Below, piece after piece: positions 26,501 through 39,499 of a DNA stretch of 64,000 bases. A program made the position numbers and the translations under genes. Source of the stretch: Pomacea canaliculata (taxonomy: Eukaryota; Mollusca; Gastropoda; Architaenioglossa; Ampullariidae); NCBI RefSeq assembly GCF_003073045.1, contig NC_037596.1, positions 8,327,416-8,391,415 of the forward strand. Direction: 5' to 3'. Under the pieces are notes generated by a model, which saw nothing but the letters and a program-made list of their open reading frames with translations, did no database searches and was not told the origin of the DNA. The first letter of the stretch is position 1, and each line of letters starts with the position of its first letter.

Positions 26501-27424
26501 TGTCCAAACGCCTGGGGGCTTGGAATGAAGGATGGAACGAGAAAAGCATTTTGATGCCAATACCAGCATTGAGCATTTCATCATAGTTCAGAAGAATATT
26601 TGTTACAACGCTTGTGGGACTCTTGTGTTGGAGAAGAAGAGTTTCCCGAAGGATCTCAGGTTCCGTTTCTATAGTTTTGTATATGTCTAACTTATTGAAA
26701 GGTTCCTCAACGGTCAATAAATCCAAACGCAGTTCTGAAAAACTGACCATCGTCACGTGACCAGCTGGGGCAGTAATTTCCCGGGAGGTTTTAGTTCCGC
26801 AAGGATACTGCTCGCCATCTTCAAAGTTGTATGAAGTCACGAAGCCTGAGTTAGGGGATGTAAAGACTATGGGAGAACTTTGTACAAGGTGCTGTCCTCC
26901 ACTGCTTCAAAATGAACTTGAAACTTCAGCGAGAGGGATGGGTCCTTCAGACTGTCGTACAAGATGAATGTTTGCATGTTGTCATCACTTAATTGCAATG
27001 GACTTGCCTCTCTTGATGGCTGAACACCTGTACTCAACCTTGGCACAGACTGTGGAGTTATTTATGGTTGTTACCATGGCATCGACCAAACAGGGATCCC
27101 TGGGGAATAGGACATAGCTTGAGACACTATAGCCAGATGGTACTAGGACAGACCACACGCACTCAGAGACCGATCTGGAAAGGTTTTCTCCTCCTGCGAT
27201 TCCGTAGATCGCTCCTCTTCGACTGGAGATACGAAATTTTTTATGACTGTACCCGCATTCATTGATGTTGAGATGAAATTCCTCTAGTTCACCCGTTCTT
27301 GTAGTAGTTGTTGTAAAATTCTCAAAAGGATAGCATGAATTACTCAGTAAAGCATTAATACCGCCAATAATTCTATCATATATTGTAATACTTGTGAATG
27401 ATAATATGCTTGCTTCCCACGCCT
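23595..27424 (-). pseudogene. GRL101-like receptor 1: CUB-CUB-lectin-LDLa-LRR-7TM, frame-broken
   Basis: Read from high to low coordinate, the minus strand gives: CUB-like 1 (about 27,263-26,875, ECGYSHKKF...ECVWSVLVPSGY), CUB-like 2 (26,870-26,530, DGEQYPCG...ILLNYDE), a cysteine-rich linker (GLWDCSVQYY...GEDEGPHCPY), a C-type lectin-like domain (26,340-26,030), at least three LDLa-like repeats (25,790-25,190, DCLDGSDENLCE, DCWDKSDEDC), leucine-rich repeats (25,050-24,660, LRTLDLSDNYI), then seven helices with LDRFLVLRF after helix 3 and NPFLYT in helix 7. No introns interrupt it. The frame changes near 27,005, 26,870, 26,365, 26,030, 25,135, 25,110, 24,665, 24,150 and 23,945, so it is probably a pseudogene. 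The domain order matches GRL101-type molluscan glycoprotein-hormone-like receptors. The true 5' end is uncertain; a possible acceptor lies at about 27,424. Confidence 0.8.
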
Positions 27425-27429
27425 AAGGC

Positions 27430-29000
27430 AGAAGGAGAAAGTCATTATGAATGTTCGTCTGACTCAAACAGGACAGGCTCCAGTCATCAGTTACTTGGCA
27501 GTTTGTTAGGTTTATATACCACTCTTTATTTCAACCAAACCAATAGTTTCTATACTCGTTTCAGAAAAACAGATAATGATGGTACCAGTAAAAAAAAAAG
27601 TATACAACATTTTTTAGTTTTAATCTTTTTCTTTAGCGAGATATTTCAAACGGAAGCAACTTTTATCTGAGGTAACCATAATAAAAACCATTTCGTTGGA
27701 TTGGCCTGGATAAAGATTAAATTTCTGACGCAAGGAAAACATCAGTGTTTACCTTTTCAATCCCAGTCTGCAGTGCTTACGATCATTATTACCTATCCAG
27801 TTAGATTACTGTTTGAGGCAACCATCTTGGTCAAAATCCTGAAGTAATTTTTGCTTTTTTCAAAAGTGCAAAATGTCTACAACGAATTATAGAAATGTTT
27901 CATAAAAATATACCCGTAAAATATTACTTTTAGTAACATTTTAGGCCTAGTACCGACGATGTCCGGTCGCATCACTGTGAAATCTTGTTTGATATTTTAT
28001 TTTCATTTTTCGGGATATAAGGTATATTCCTGAAGACTAGCGGGCCTTTAATTTATTATCAAAGAGATATTAGTAACAAGTCCACAACCGAAATTCGGAA
28101 CGCAAACATCTTATGCGATAAAAGTCTCCCAGGCTGAGAATCGTACCACAGCCTCCTAACTCAGCCTCATAGGAGACCGGATGTCTGCAGCAAGTCGCAC
28201 TGGCGACATCTCGTGAGACACACAGATATCACTTACACGGTGAGCGCTGAAATAAATGTCAGCCAGCAAGTTGTCAGAGCTTGTATTTATTTCAGTTGGC
28301 CGACTGTCAACGGGCACGCCCAGTGCAATAATTCATTTGTTAAAACCGCTTCAATTTTTTAAAAGAATGAAGCAAAAGATAAATCACTGCTGACAGCAAT
28401 GTGGAGTACAATTTCAAGTCGACTCGCGATTCTCTTCTGGATTACAATATCTTTCATATCCATCCATAAGAAAATATCCGAGCATGCTTTTAGTGATTTA
28501 CTGAATATTTTTTTTATTACATCTTCTTCTAAACTTTTCTATACAACTTTTATCAACTTCCTTTGGTTTGTTGAATTTTTTTCTCCTCGTGTATTGCACT
28601 TGATGATTAAACACCACGATTGTCTTAATCTTTTGCAGTCACCTTATGTACTAATGCCATCTTCGTAAAAATATTTGAACAGTAAAATTTCATGTTACGT
28701 ATCCAACTTTATCTTTTTCAGTATATTTGGTTCTAAATATTTCCATCTTTGTCGTTTCCCTCTCAGTTCTAAATTAAAATCAAAATTAACTCATCAGTTA
28801 AAAATGTCTAAATTATGTCCAGACCTATTTTTGTACCTTCTGTGTAAATACATTTGCAGTACATCGCATAAAAGAAGGTGATAAACATATAGGCAGACAA
28901 ACTCATTGTTCTTACCTGTCTCTCGTCCCTTGGATGCTGTCTTCATTCATAAAGTAAGGTTTGTTACAAACGGGCATAACTCACGAACACTTCGCCAAAT
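27430..29000. other. Spacer between the two divergent GRL101-like loci
   Basis: No coding domain is recognised. It contains an inverted repeat of CTGAAATAAAT (28,247-28,257) and ATTTATTTCAG (28,285-28,295). Promoters for both loci would have to lie here if they are transcribed. Confidence 0.4.
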
Positions 29001-29003
29001 AAA

Positions 29004-32000
29004 ATGTTTTCTACACAAAGAAGCTGGAATTTACGATGTCCTCTACTTGTAGTGATTCTGGCTTTGTGTCTTTGGATTGCAAATTGCGTCCACAGAGATA
29101 TACCAGAAAGATTTAGAATGCCTGACGATGAAAGACAAGTGTATCTCGTAAACAACACTTCTGTTTCCCTCCAAAATAATTCTTTCACACATGGCTCTTC
29201 TCCTTTATCCAACTTTGAAACTCAAAGAGATGTGACGAAGATCATTCAAACTGATTTTCGTAAATCCTTGGAGGGGAAACAATTCACAACACTTTATTCT
29301 AACTCCTTGCACCAACATAACGGCAGTTCTGAAACCAGCGAGCGAAACAAGTCAGAAACAGTTTATGAGCTAACAGAGGACCAGTGTATGTCACAAAAAA
29401 TGATGACTTTTTCAGCTTCAGTGGGTGTCATTCACGGTGTTTTAAACTGGCCTCCAGAAGCGTCTTCTGGCTGTACCATTAGAATTGTCGTTCCTGAAGA
29501 TAATTATGTCCAAGCCACATTCGACTTCATTAAGCAGACCAACAATTTGTATATTACAGCCTCAGAAGATCCGGAATTTTCAGATCCAATGACCACTTTT
29601 AATATCTTAACTTTCCGATCGTTATTTACCATTGTTTATCAGTGGCTCCAACAAGATTTTTTTCCAAATCCCAGTCTCAAGAAATGTCACTGAATTCATG
29701 TTAAGGTTTACTTCCAGCGAGGAAGATTTGCGAATGAAGCTTCCACTTGTAAACACATCCCCTACCTCTGGCTATGTCTCCACCTGGGGCTTTGATGACA
29801 ACAGGCGTCATCCATGTTTGATGAACGCTTCTCGTACTGTTCATATTCCCCTCAACCATGTGGCTATGGTCAGCTTCTCCTACGTGGATATTTATTATAA
29901 GTCTCTCAAGCTTTGCACCAAGGTTTACATACAACTGTATGAAACTGTGAGTGATGGAAGCTTTTCGCTGAAGATGGAAATATGCACTAACTCAGTTACA
30001 CCAGCTCTAGTGCTGAAACATTCTTTTCAAATTCGTTTCTACGCTGTATTCTGCTTCAGAAGAGGTTTCAAGATGCTTTTCTCGTTTCATCCTACCCATG
30101 AAATGCCAGCCAGGACCGACAGAGGACTGTGGGATTGCTCCGTGCCACACTACCACACATTCAAGCAACACTTGGAGTGCAACCTGGAATGGGAGTGCCA
30201 AGGAGGGGAGGACGAGGGACCTCACTGTCCTTTCAGCAGCCCCTCCTGTAACGGTTCGGTTGCCGTGGCAAATAAATGTTATGTGTTCTTAAAAAATGTC
30301 ACTGATGACACGACATGGTTTTCCGTAAGTCGAGAGTGCAGAACTCGAGGAGGCAACCTCGCAAATGTCAGGACCAGACATGAACAAGATGCTTTTAATA
30401 AAATCTATCAATATGGAAAGTCGCCAGTTTATAAACATGTAGGCCTGACTACATACGATGGTACTCTGCCCTCACAGTACAAGAAACTGCTGGCCTGGTC
30501 TGACGGTACTGTTGCCTATGACTATACATATCTGATATCTACCATACTAACTCAGCTAAACATAGACATTATCTTCTGTTATGTTTCATCAATGGATTAC
30601 ACTGACTTTTTCCCCGACTCTTGCATTTCAAAATATCGTGGTATTGGTCAGCTGTGTGAGTTTTACATCCCAACGCTCGCTCCTCCAATGTCTGTGTTGA
30701 TGCCTCTTGTCAGCAGGAACACATCACAAAAGTCAACAACAGCCTCTACGTCCTGTGTTCTGACGGTCACTTTACTTTTGACTTTCTGTCATGTGACAAG
30801 GCTAGTCGCTGTGGTGCAAAATTTTTTCATTGCATTGCCAACCTGGAAGGGAAACAGGTCTGTTGTGACCGCCATGTTTGCGTGTGTCTGATGGCAGCAC
30901 CACTCTACCTTACACCCTCGTGTGCGACTTCAGACCCGACTGTTTCGATGGCTCTGATGAAAACTTTTGTACACGCAACGATCAGTGTTATGGGTTTAAA
31001 TGTCGAAACGGTCAATGTATCGAGTCTAGCAAGCGTTGTGACGTCACCAGGACTGCTGGGATGCCTCCGACGAAGATTGTAGCATGTTTCGATACTGGTC
31101 TATGTTATCCCCTTCTTTTTTTGATCCTCCAGCGGTAATAGACTTTGGTCCAAACGATGATGTTGTCTTCAGAACAATAAGTCCCTCTGACCCTTGTCCA
31201 GACACGCACTTCCGGTGTCCACCTGACGGTTACTGTTTACCTATTTACGTGCGATGTAACGGCGTGTACGACTGCCTTACCACGAGGACGAGAAAGAATG
31301 CTCGAGTTACACCTGTCCGGGATTCTACAGGTGTCGCGCCTCTACCGTGTGCGTGCACGTGGACCACATGTGTGATGACCGACCACAGTGTCCACAACAT
31401 GACGATGAACTGTTCTGTGACCTCCCTGCCCTCAGGGTTGTCTGTGTCAGGGTCTGGCCTTTGTTTGCTCAGATATATTCGATGCTCAGAAATTCCCTGC
31501 AATGCGTTATTTAGATGCTAGGGCTCCGGAATGACAACAAAGGACCTGACTCAAGCATTCACCTTGTCTGGCTTAGTCTAGCAGCTTGTGACTTACAAGT
31601 ACTTTCCAACATGTCCCTACCTAGTCTTCAAACACTGGACTTGAGTGACAACCTCATCAACAGGATTGACATGGCGTATTTCATGCAGTTTGAAAATCTC
31701 CGTGTTCTCCGTCTGGTCAGAAATCCATTTCAGTCCTTGTTTACCAGTTACACGGGAGGTCATTCCCTTCTGACTCATCTTGATGTTTCACAAACCTTAT
31801 TAAAAGCCTTCGAAGGTGATGTCTCTCGAATTTTCCTGATATTCAGGTTTTGAATATGTCTTTCGCTCAGCTAAGAAACCTGAGTTCAAACAGTTTCGTA
31901 TACTCTCGAAAGTTGATCGAGTTAGATATGAGCGGAAATGACGTCTTAAAGAAATTCACAGGGAAACGCTAAAGAATCTGACGACACTACGGGCTATTTA

Positions 32001-33009
32001 CGTCAGCTACTACGTCCTTTGTTGCAAAGAATTTTTGCCGGATGTGAAAACTTACTTTGCTTTTCAATCCCAGACAGCTTTTCTTCTTGTCAGAACCTCC
32101 TCCGCTCAAAATCTCTCTTTGTTGTTCTCTGGATTTTGTGTGTCGCTTCCTTCGTAGGAAACGTGTGTAGCATTTGTTACACGATCTTTCTTGAGACAGA
32201 AAACCTTGGCCATGCATTCGGTCTTTGATGATAAATTTAAATGTCTCAGACTTCGCTATGGGCATCTATTTGCTTGTGATTGGAACCGCAGATCAGGTGT
32301 ATGGAGATCGTTACCTGTGGCACGAACAGTCATGGACAGGCGGGTATGTGTGTCAGATGGCCGGCCTTCTGTACTTGACATCTACCCAGGTGTCTGTATT
32401 TACTCTGCTTCTGTTGACGATAGAGCGTGTATTTGTGATCAGGCTTCGTGTTTATATTTTCCAAAACTGTTTGCTACCTATTGTTTGTTGTTGCACCTGG
32501 GTTTCGGTCTTGTTCTCTCTGTTCTCCCGCTCTTTCTATTCGTATACCTTGGGGATTTCTACAAACAGAACTCCATCTGTGCACCTTTATCTGTTTATAA
32601 GGCTGGCTTTACAGGCTGGCCCTATATGTTTGGTGTGATTATTCTCATGAACCTTGTCTTAATCTTGACGGCTGATGTATTCCACGTGAGTAGTGTGTGT
32701 AGTCTTCCAATATGTATCAGTCGAACCCACACGATAGACAAATCCTTGGCTCGCCGATTAAACCTGTTGCTAGTCACAAAAACCTTGTCCTGTTCACTCC
32801 TGACAGTGATAGGGATCTCCACCCACATGGAAAAGTCACATCCTCTTGACATCATCAGTAATCTGGCGTTCCTGGTAGGACCTCTGAATGTTTCTTTGAA
32901 CCCTGTCCTGTATGCCATCAGTATTCTTCGTGAGACGAGGGGAAAATCTCAGAGACTGCGCTTGCTGAAGGTTCTAGAAGCTCGTTCAAGAATTCTCAGA
33001 AAAAATTAA
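29004..33009 (+). pseudogene. GRL101-like receptor 2: signal-CUB-lectin-LDLa-LRR-7TM, frame-broken
   Basis: It starts with a signal-like peptide (LRCPLLVVILALCLWIANC). CUB-like parts follow (29,390-30,090), then the linker GLWDCSVPHYHTFKQHLECN and GEDEGPHCPF, and a C-type lectin-like domain (30,262-30,665, RGGNLANV, LLAWSDGTVAYDY). Next come LDLa repeats (30,890-31,420, DCFDGSDENFC, HFRCPPDGYC), leucine-rich repeats (31,560-31,850, LQTLDLSDNLI) and seven helices (32,100-32,960, LTIERVFVIRL, NPVLYA). The order equals the neighbouring inverted locus. The frame shifts near 29,660, 30,700, 30,885, 31,040, 31,275, 31,430, 31,845, 32,220 and 32,450. No introns are seen. The best reading is an intronless duplicate that has decayed. 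Confidence 0.8.
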
Positions 33010-34200
33010 TTTTTTTAAGACATTGCATCCTAATTTTAAAAATTACTGTTTCTGTTGGAAAGAAGTTTTTGAAATTCTTCCTAGAAAAAAAAAATTATTC
33101 TGTAAATATGGCCATTCACTCATCTAGAAAATCGCACTTTAAAGCAATATTTACATTTCATCATAAAGAAAAGTTCAGTTCGAGCAGGCAAAAACTTGTA
33201 ATCTCATCGTTTCAGCCACTTTTTTTTCAGTGCTGCTTGCGATAGCGGAATGGTTGGTGGCTGAAATAAATCCTTCGCATGATTTCTTAAAACACTTTCT
33301 TGATCTGACTTTCTCTTGACCATCACATTTTATTGGACAGCACAATATTGCAGCACGGCATCTACCATAAGCTAGCACAGCACAGCACAGCACAGCAGAC
33401 GGACACCAACTGCGCTGCTGCAGCAAGTCGCTGGGCTGCTGACGACGGAGCTGATGTCTCGCATCCTGCTGCATCTTGCCGCAAGCCTCCTCCAAGCGAT
33501 CAATGGAGACTGGCTGGCTGGCTTCTAGAAAGGCAGGGCAGTATTCAGTTCCTAAAATCAGGAGAGACAGTTTTGGTTGCCTAGAAACGAGCCTCTGCTC
33601 TGATGCAAAAGAGATGATGTATGGTATTAATGGTATCTCGCAGTGTTAAAAGAGACTCACCTGTCTATTGGTTCCGCCATCTTTCCTTGATACCTGTCTC
33701 TTGTTCTTCCTTAAAACAATCCTCTACCAGAACACGACAAACATCGATTGGTGTAGAGAAAACCTTCTGTTGAAAGTATGTTCTAGTGATTTCCTAGTTC
33801 ATGTGTATATATTATCAGAGCTAAGTTTTTCGTTTGATTATTCACAGTTTTCCGATCTGCTTTCTCTTGTGTTTGTATCTCCTTCCTGTAAGCTTGAGCT
33901 CACACAAAACAAGCAAGAAAATAAAATACACTAATTTAATGAAATTTAATCTCCACTTCATTAACAGATTTGCTTCAAATATACAAAAGAGTAAAATATT
34001 AAAGTTTGTCTACATCATGCGTATGTGGAAGTAGTATAACCACAGTTTTTTTTCAAACCAGTCCGGTTTGTTCAAAGCACATCTACAGCACATAATTTTA
34101 TGAACGTTTCAAGAGCAATATGACTAGATATTTCATTAAAATATATCCAGATATCTATGTTTATCTCATTCTATCACTTACAATAATACTCTATCCTAGT
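33010..34200. other. Intergenic region, no gene recognised
   Basis: It holds a short (CACAG)n run at about 33,374-33,397 inside a GC-richer patch (33,340-33,520). No recognisable protein domain. Confidence 0.4.
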
Positions 34201-34209
34201 TCTGAATCT

Positions 34210-34286
34210 TCATGTTCGAGGTCTTGGCACATTCTGGTAAGCATTGCCTGAAGAACCATAGTCACTTTCGTTGTTGCTCGAGTCAC
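34210..34286 (-). CDS. Gene D terminal tail exon with YQNV
   Basis: The acceptor CTTCTTGCAG is followed in phase 1 by DSSNNESDYGSSGNAYQNV, PRPRT and TGA. YQNV matches the last exon of E and F, and the tyrosine falls at residue 17 of the exon in all three. Confidence 0.65.
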
Positions 34287-37200
34287 CTGCAAGAAGTCAA
34301 TAAATTTGTTTTTCTACAAAGTTGTCAGAACAAGTCTTGTCTTGATAAACTCTACATTAATAATCCTGGCAAAATAATAAAGCTTTCAGTTTAAAAATAT
34401 TCTTCGTAATCAATAAAACGTATTTTGTTTCTTGGAATTTTATGTCTTTTTTTTTCATCAATGAAAGAATGTATAAAGTGTTTGATGTCTTGGTGTGAGG
34501 TCTGCTTGAAGCTACATACTCTGAGTTATCTCCCTTCCAGTTATCTGGAATAGTCCCGCGTAGTCATGTTCTGCAGAGTTGTGTTTCCTGGTGTTGTTAG
34601 ATTCTTTTCTTCCGGCTTAAAGGAAAAGAGAAACTCAAATGAAGTACACATAGAAGTACTAAAACACACACACACACACACACAGATAGGAACAGGAAGA
34701 GAATCAGCAATCGTCTGGTTTTGCCCTAATGGCAATAACCGTTTAAATTACTTTAAATCTTTTGCAACGCGATTTATTCTTGCGAAACAGTCACTCTTAT
34801 GGACAAATAAAATGTGTCCTATCAGCTTTAACATTTGAAAAGTTAGAAAGATGTTAATGTGTAGCCACCGAGTCAGCAACAGACGACATAACGGCGCGCT
34901 AGTCCACTCCTGTAGTCAGCCGCCAAAAACAGGAAATATTTATGTCGCCGGATGAGAGATCTACATCCACAACACTCGTTATCGACAAATGCCCATGACT
35001 GCTTGAAGTCGATAACGACTGTGATGACATATTTAAAATTACTTTTTCCATTGATTGATTGCACTAATTAAAAGTTGGATCGTTTGGAACTGGCGAACTT
35101 CATTTAGACAAGAAAGCATAGAAGCGTCCGACGAATTTTATTTTTGAATTAAATTCATTCAAATTAATCTAAAAATATATGATGAGTAAGTCTTAGATGT
35201 CGGTTGAAAAACACTTTTCTCACACATACCTGGTGAATGACGTCTGCGAATCCACACGACAGCGAGCACCAGACACACCGCCAGCACCAGAACACCAAGT
35301 GTGACGCCGACACTAGCGCCTACACTCCTCGCCAAGATGTCGCTCGCGGCCACACTACCTGTCACATGGCAGTGTATATCATCAATTAAAACATGGGTAA
35401 GAAACATGAAGTCTATGCTCATAGTTTTGATTGTCAAACTATTGTACAAAATTAATGTGTGGTCTAAGCTCTCTTCGAATTTTGAAGCAAACAAGAGTGT
35501 CGGGAAGTCGTTGGAACAAGATGGTCGTTGGAACAGGATGGAGTGTGTAAATGTATCAAGCACATACGATCCTTTCAAGCAAGAAGCAGAACGATGCAAA
35601 GGTAGGACCTGCAAAAGCTAAATCTTTAGGTTTTTTTTTTTCCTAGCCTACCTGTGACTGTGACCTTCTCGACAGCTCTGACGCTGCGTCCGTTATTAGC
35701 GTGATTGGTGACAGAGCACGTGACATCCTCAGCGTCGCAAGATTCAAACGTGCACACGACACCTCGCTGACCTTGACACTGACCGCCCCACTGTACCATG
35801 TCGTAGCTGAAAGGTCTTAGGTCATCCACGGTGCAGGTAGCAATAACCAAGCAGTGAATGGATCGCACCTGGAGACTGACTCTCTCAGGACCATCTGCAA
35901 AAGTCACGCAGGCACGTGTGTAGGTTATGACGTCTGTTGTCACGTGTGAAGCACTTTCTACTAGCCAAACATCTGATCTTACTATTAAATAATTATTTTA
36001 ACATGTGTGCATGCTTCCCTACTTTATCACAGCTTTTCAGATTTTTCTTAATCCTGCTATTGTACATTTTTGTGGTCTCTTCCTTCCTTCCATTCTTTGT
36101 CTTTCTTTCTTTCGTTCGTTCTTTCTTTCCTTTTTAACAACTCACACGCTACTTTGTCCGTCACAAACACGGACTGCTTGACCACCCAGTCCACCTGACA
36201 CGTGACTCGCATGCCATCGTGCGTCCGGTTGACGCTGTTTGTGGGAAACGGCAGCTGCGTGACGCCATATCCGCCAGAGACTATGACGTCATTTCCCGCG
36301 AGCCACTGCAGCCTGCCTGCCGGACTCCCCAGCGACACTGTGCTGCACATGCAGTCCACTGGCCCACTTCTGGGACATAGGTTAATGAGCAGTTTGTCTC
36401 TGGAGGTGACGGTTCTAGAATCTTTAATAAACCTGACGCAAACAAACGTTTAGACTGCATTAATAAATATCAAAATATTCAGAATATTTAAAACAGTTGA
36501 CAGTAAAAACATTTTTTATTTATCTCTTCATTTGTGCTTCATGTTAAGGTCTGCGATTGAAATATGACCTTCCTTCAATAGGTCATGTACGTATCTACAA
36601 CTACTCCTATGTCTATGTTAATTAAGCCATCGATGATGCCGACAATCTTCTACGTATTATAAATGTGCTCTTCATTAGACCCGTGTATGGTGTCCATGAT
36701 TAAACTTTGAATGGGACTTGTTTCAGAAGTGATGATATGACATTCATTCGCATACAACATGAGCGTCAGTTGTTAATTATTCATTTTAATTGTTATTCAT
36801 AAATGGGTCGGAACGTGCGAGCTAACGTACCACCTTTTTCAGGATAAAGTTTGAAGTAGTCCAGTGTGGGACGAAAAGCAGAGTGTAGTAATAGTCGCCT
36901 CTCTTGGATGGTAAGGACCACGAGGTGGTGACTGTCCCCCTGTGGTACTCAAGACCTGTAGTGGAGTTGGTGTACAATTCAAAGGACGGTTTGGACGCAA
37001 TTTCTATTGGTCCCACGTAGTACTGCTATGGAAAAATAACAAAAGTAATATTAGTAATCAGCAGATGATGATCATGATGGTGATTATGATTATTGTTGGG
37101 GTTTTTTTGTTAGCAGTATGTATTTTACACCAGAGGACTAATACAAGGTAATTTTAGTTATCACGTTCCACGTAGTAATAGGGAGAGCACGTGACTTTGT

Positions 37201-39492
37201 CTATAAGACAAGTTCTTGCATCATCATCACTGACTTCTTGTTGTGAATGTAGGCAGCAGACATATAAGTATGTGCTTACATTACAATAGATATTGCGGTC
37301 ATTGTAAGTCTGATGTTACGCAGTTCAATAAAATGAGATGATAAATATCTAAATGCCATGTATTGTTGCGCAGATACATGTAGTCACGTGCACACGTGTA
37401 TCTATTTACCATACACATATATGCATGCAGGTGCAAACATGCGAGAACAAATACAACCGACACAGAAATATGAATACTTAGGGGAATAAGTATAAGTACG
37501 TAGTTACAAGAGAGACAAAAAGGGGGTAAAGGGTAGACATTTGTTTTCACATCAGTTCTTACTTGATAGATATCAATGTTGACCTCGTTAATGAACATAC
37601 TATAGCGACTGAGGGAGGAGAACACCCTGGAAGTAACAACTTCAGCAGTGAACGTCCAGTTCTCAAGATTTATTGTCACGTTGACCTTGTCCACTTGAAG
37701 TGGGTCTGACAACAGAAGGCAATCATACTAATCATCACCAATCATCTAACTGCTTCCGACAACAGAAACCATAACGACGACTTCCCTGTGACCCTGTGAC
37801 CCTGTGACCCTGTGACTCCTATCAGAAAGTGAACGTTCTCTTTCGTCTGTGAGTGCGCACTCATGTAATATGTATTATTAATTTTTATCTATACCAGGAT
37901 GGCTACATTCACAGAACAACATATGATACCATGAAAAAGTGACCTTCCATGAAGCAGTGTGACAATGTTTCAATGCGGATGTTTCAGCATGTTAATGAAA
38001 TAATGAAACATAAAGGTAGATCTCTCTTACATGCGATGTCCTGGGTGCAGTTAGCGGACACTACGGTGCCGTTGCTGAAGACTTCTGAACAGACCAATGT
38101 ACCCGCCATGTCCCGGGTGGCGTTAAAGGTGATGGAGGTGTGAGATACAGCTGTGACTGCCTGGTGCTGGACTGTGCATGACGTGTCGTCACGCACGTGC
38201 CGAGGGACACCTGTTGTCCAGACAAGGTAGTAAGACTCCAACTGACGGAGGTATTTGGAGATAAGGAGTAACAGGAAGCCGAGCTTTTGGTCAGTTCTCT
38301 GAACGGGATGACACCATCACTGCTGCACGACATGGCGATACCTGTGACACAATCCATAGACAGGTGTCACAATCCACGGTGAAACTGTTTTACTGGGGGT
38401 GCTATCTCGATGCTCTCATCACTGACGTGTACAGAATACAAGTTAGTGTTCTTATCTCAGTATATAGATGTCAAGATGACGATGACAACATTGTGTAATC
38501 TTTGAGAACACGGGTACGAGATTCAGCTCAGCTCTGACAATAAGCATGAGCAAGCATCTACACAATACGAGCCCTCGATGCTTTGTTTACATTCGGGCGG
38601 CTGCACAAAATCCTCATCTTCCCTGAGCTCTGTGGTCTGAATTGCTCTGTAAACACTGACATTTTCCCGTTACGCCCTTCTTAACCGAAAAATGTCAACA
38701 AACATTTGATCAAGTTTGACAAAGTGTCTAGATAAGATTAAGACAAAACTGTGCCAGTAATTTCATTTTTGCAATTGAATTTAAATTAATAACTTATCAG
38801 CACTTGATGGCGGAGTAATAATAATTTTCAATATTAACAGTCCTGCAACAGGATGCTCGGGGTTTGTGCCGATTGCTACGAATCATAATTTCATCCGCCA
38901 TGTGTTCACCCAGAGTTTCTTTGTCTTTTTCTTTACAAACTCTCCTTAACAGTTGTAATCAAAATCAGGCAGATGAAATTACTGCTAAATAGCTGTTTTA
39001 TTTTGGACTAAATCTTTTCTAAGACTTCTAATGATGCTTTTACACCGAGCTTGAACTTTATCGTACAGACGCCATTTTTCTGAGGGACAAAGGATAGGAA
39101 AATTTACACACTTCTGTTAATTGTCATCCTAAGGGGTAGAACTCAGTTCAGATATTCTCCTGTAAACCCATGAAGGTATTTTCAGTCCATTTACATAAAT
39201 GTACAATAATTTGAACAGATTTCACACCGCTTATGTAACTTATTAAAATGTATTGTATACAACTTGTCTTCACTCAGATTATCTTCCAAGTTATGTTTGG
39301 TATGCGTGCGCATCGTTCTCAGCCAGCTAATTTTTTCTTTTGTTTTTACTGGAAAAATAAAATAAAATTGACATACTAGTGACTTCAGTGACAGTAATAT
39401 ATCTGTAAAGAACTTCTATACTTACTGTTCGCCCTTTGACACGTAATGAGTATCACAACTGCTGTCGTCACAATCCCAGGTACAAGCGCCAT
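34210..39492 (-). CDS. Gene D: four-Ig-domain receptor with tyrosine tail; two one-base frame breaks
   Basis: Exons: signal 39,426-39,492 (MALVPGIVTTAVVILITC), Ig1 38,031-38,341, Ig2a 37,563-37,705, Ig2b 36,831-37,025, Ig3 36,146-36,421, Ig4 35,652-35,894, transmembrane 35,230-35,358, tail 34,520-34,615 and 34,210-34,286. Ig1 and Ig3 are each one base short of the length their phases require. Two frames overlap near 38,185-38,205 (Ig1) and near 36,362-36,372 (Ig3), so both exons are shifted. All other exons are open. The membrane anchor is GVLVLAVCLVLAVVWIRRRH. The tail gives HDYAGLFQ and NAYQNVPRPRT before the stop. It may be a very young pseudogene, a null allele, or carry two base-call errors. 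Confidence 0.7.
34520..34615 (-). CDS. Gene D first tail exon with YAGL
   Basis: 96 nt, phase 1-1, acceptor TTTCCTTTAAG, donor GTATGT. It encodes GRKESNNTRKHNSAEHDYAG then LFQITGREITQ. The frame that is open across the acceptor is not the longest one, but it is the one conserved with E. Confidence 0.65.
34664..34684. repeat. (CA)n microsatellite
   Basis: About ten CA units in the intron between the D tail exons and its transmembrane exon. Confidence 0.85.
37786..37818. repeat. Four copies of CCTGTGAC
   Basis: A perfect 8-bp tandem repeat just upstream of the Ig2a exon of gene D, within the intron. Confidence 0.85.
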
Positions 39493-39499
39493 GTTCTGT

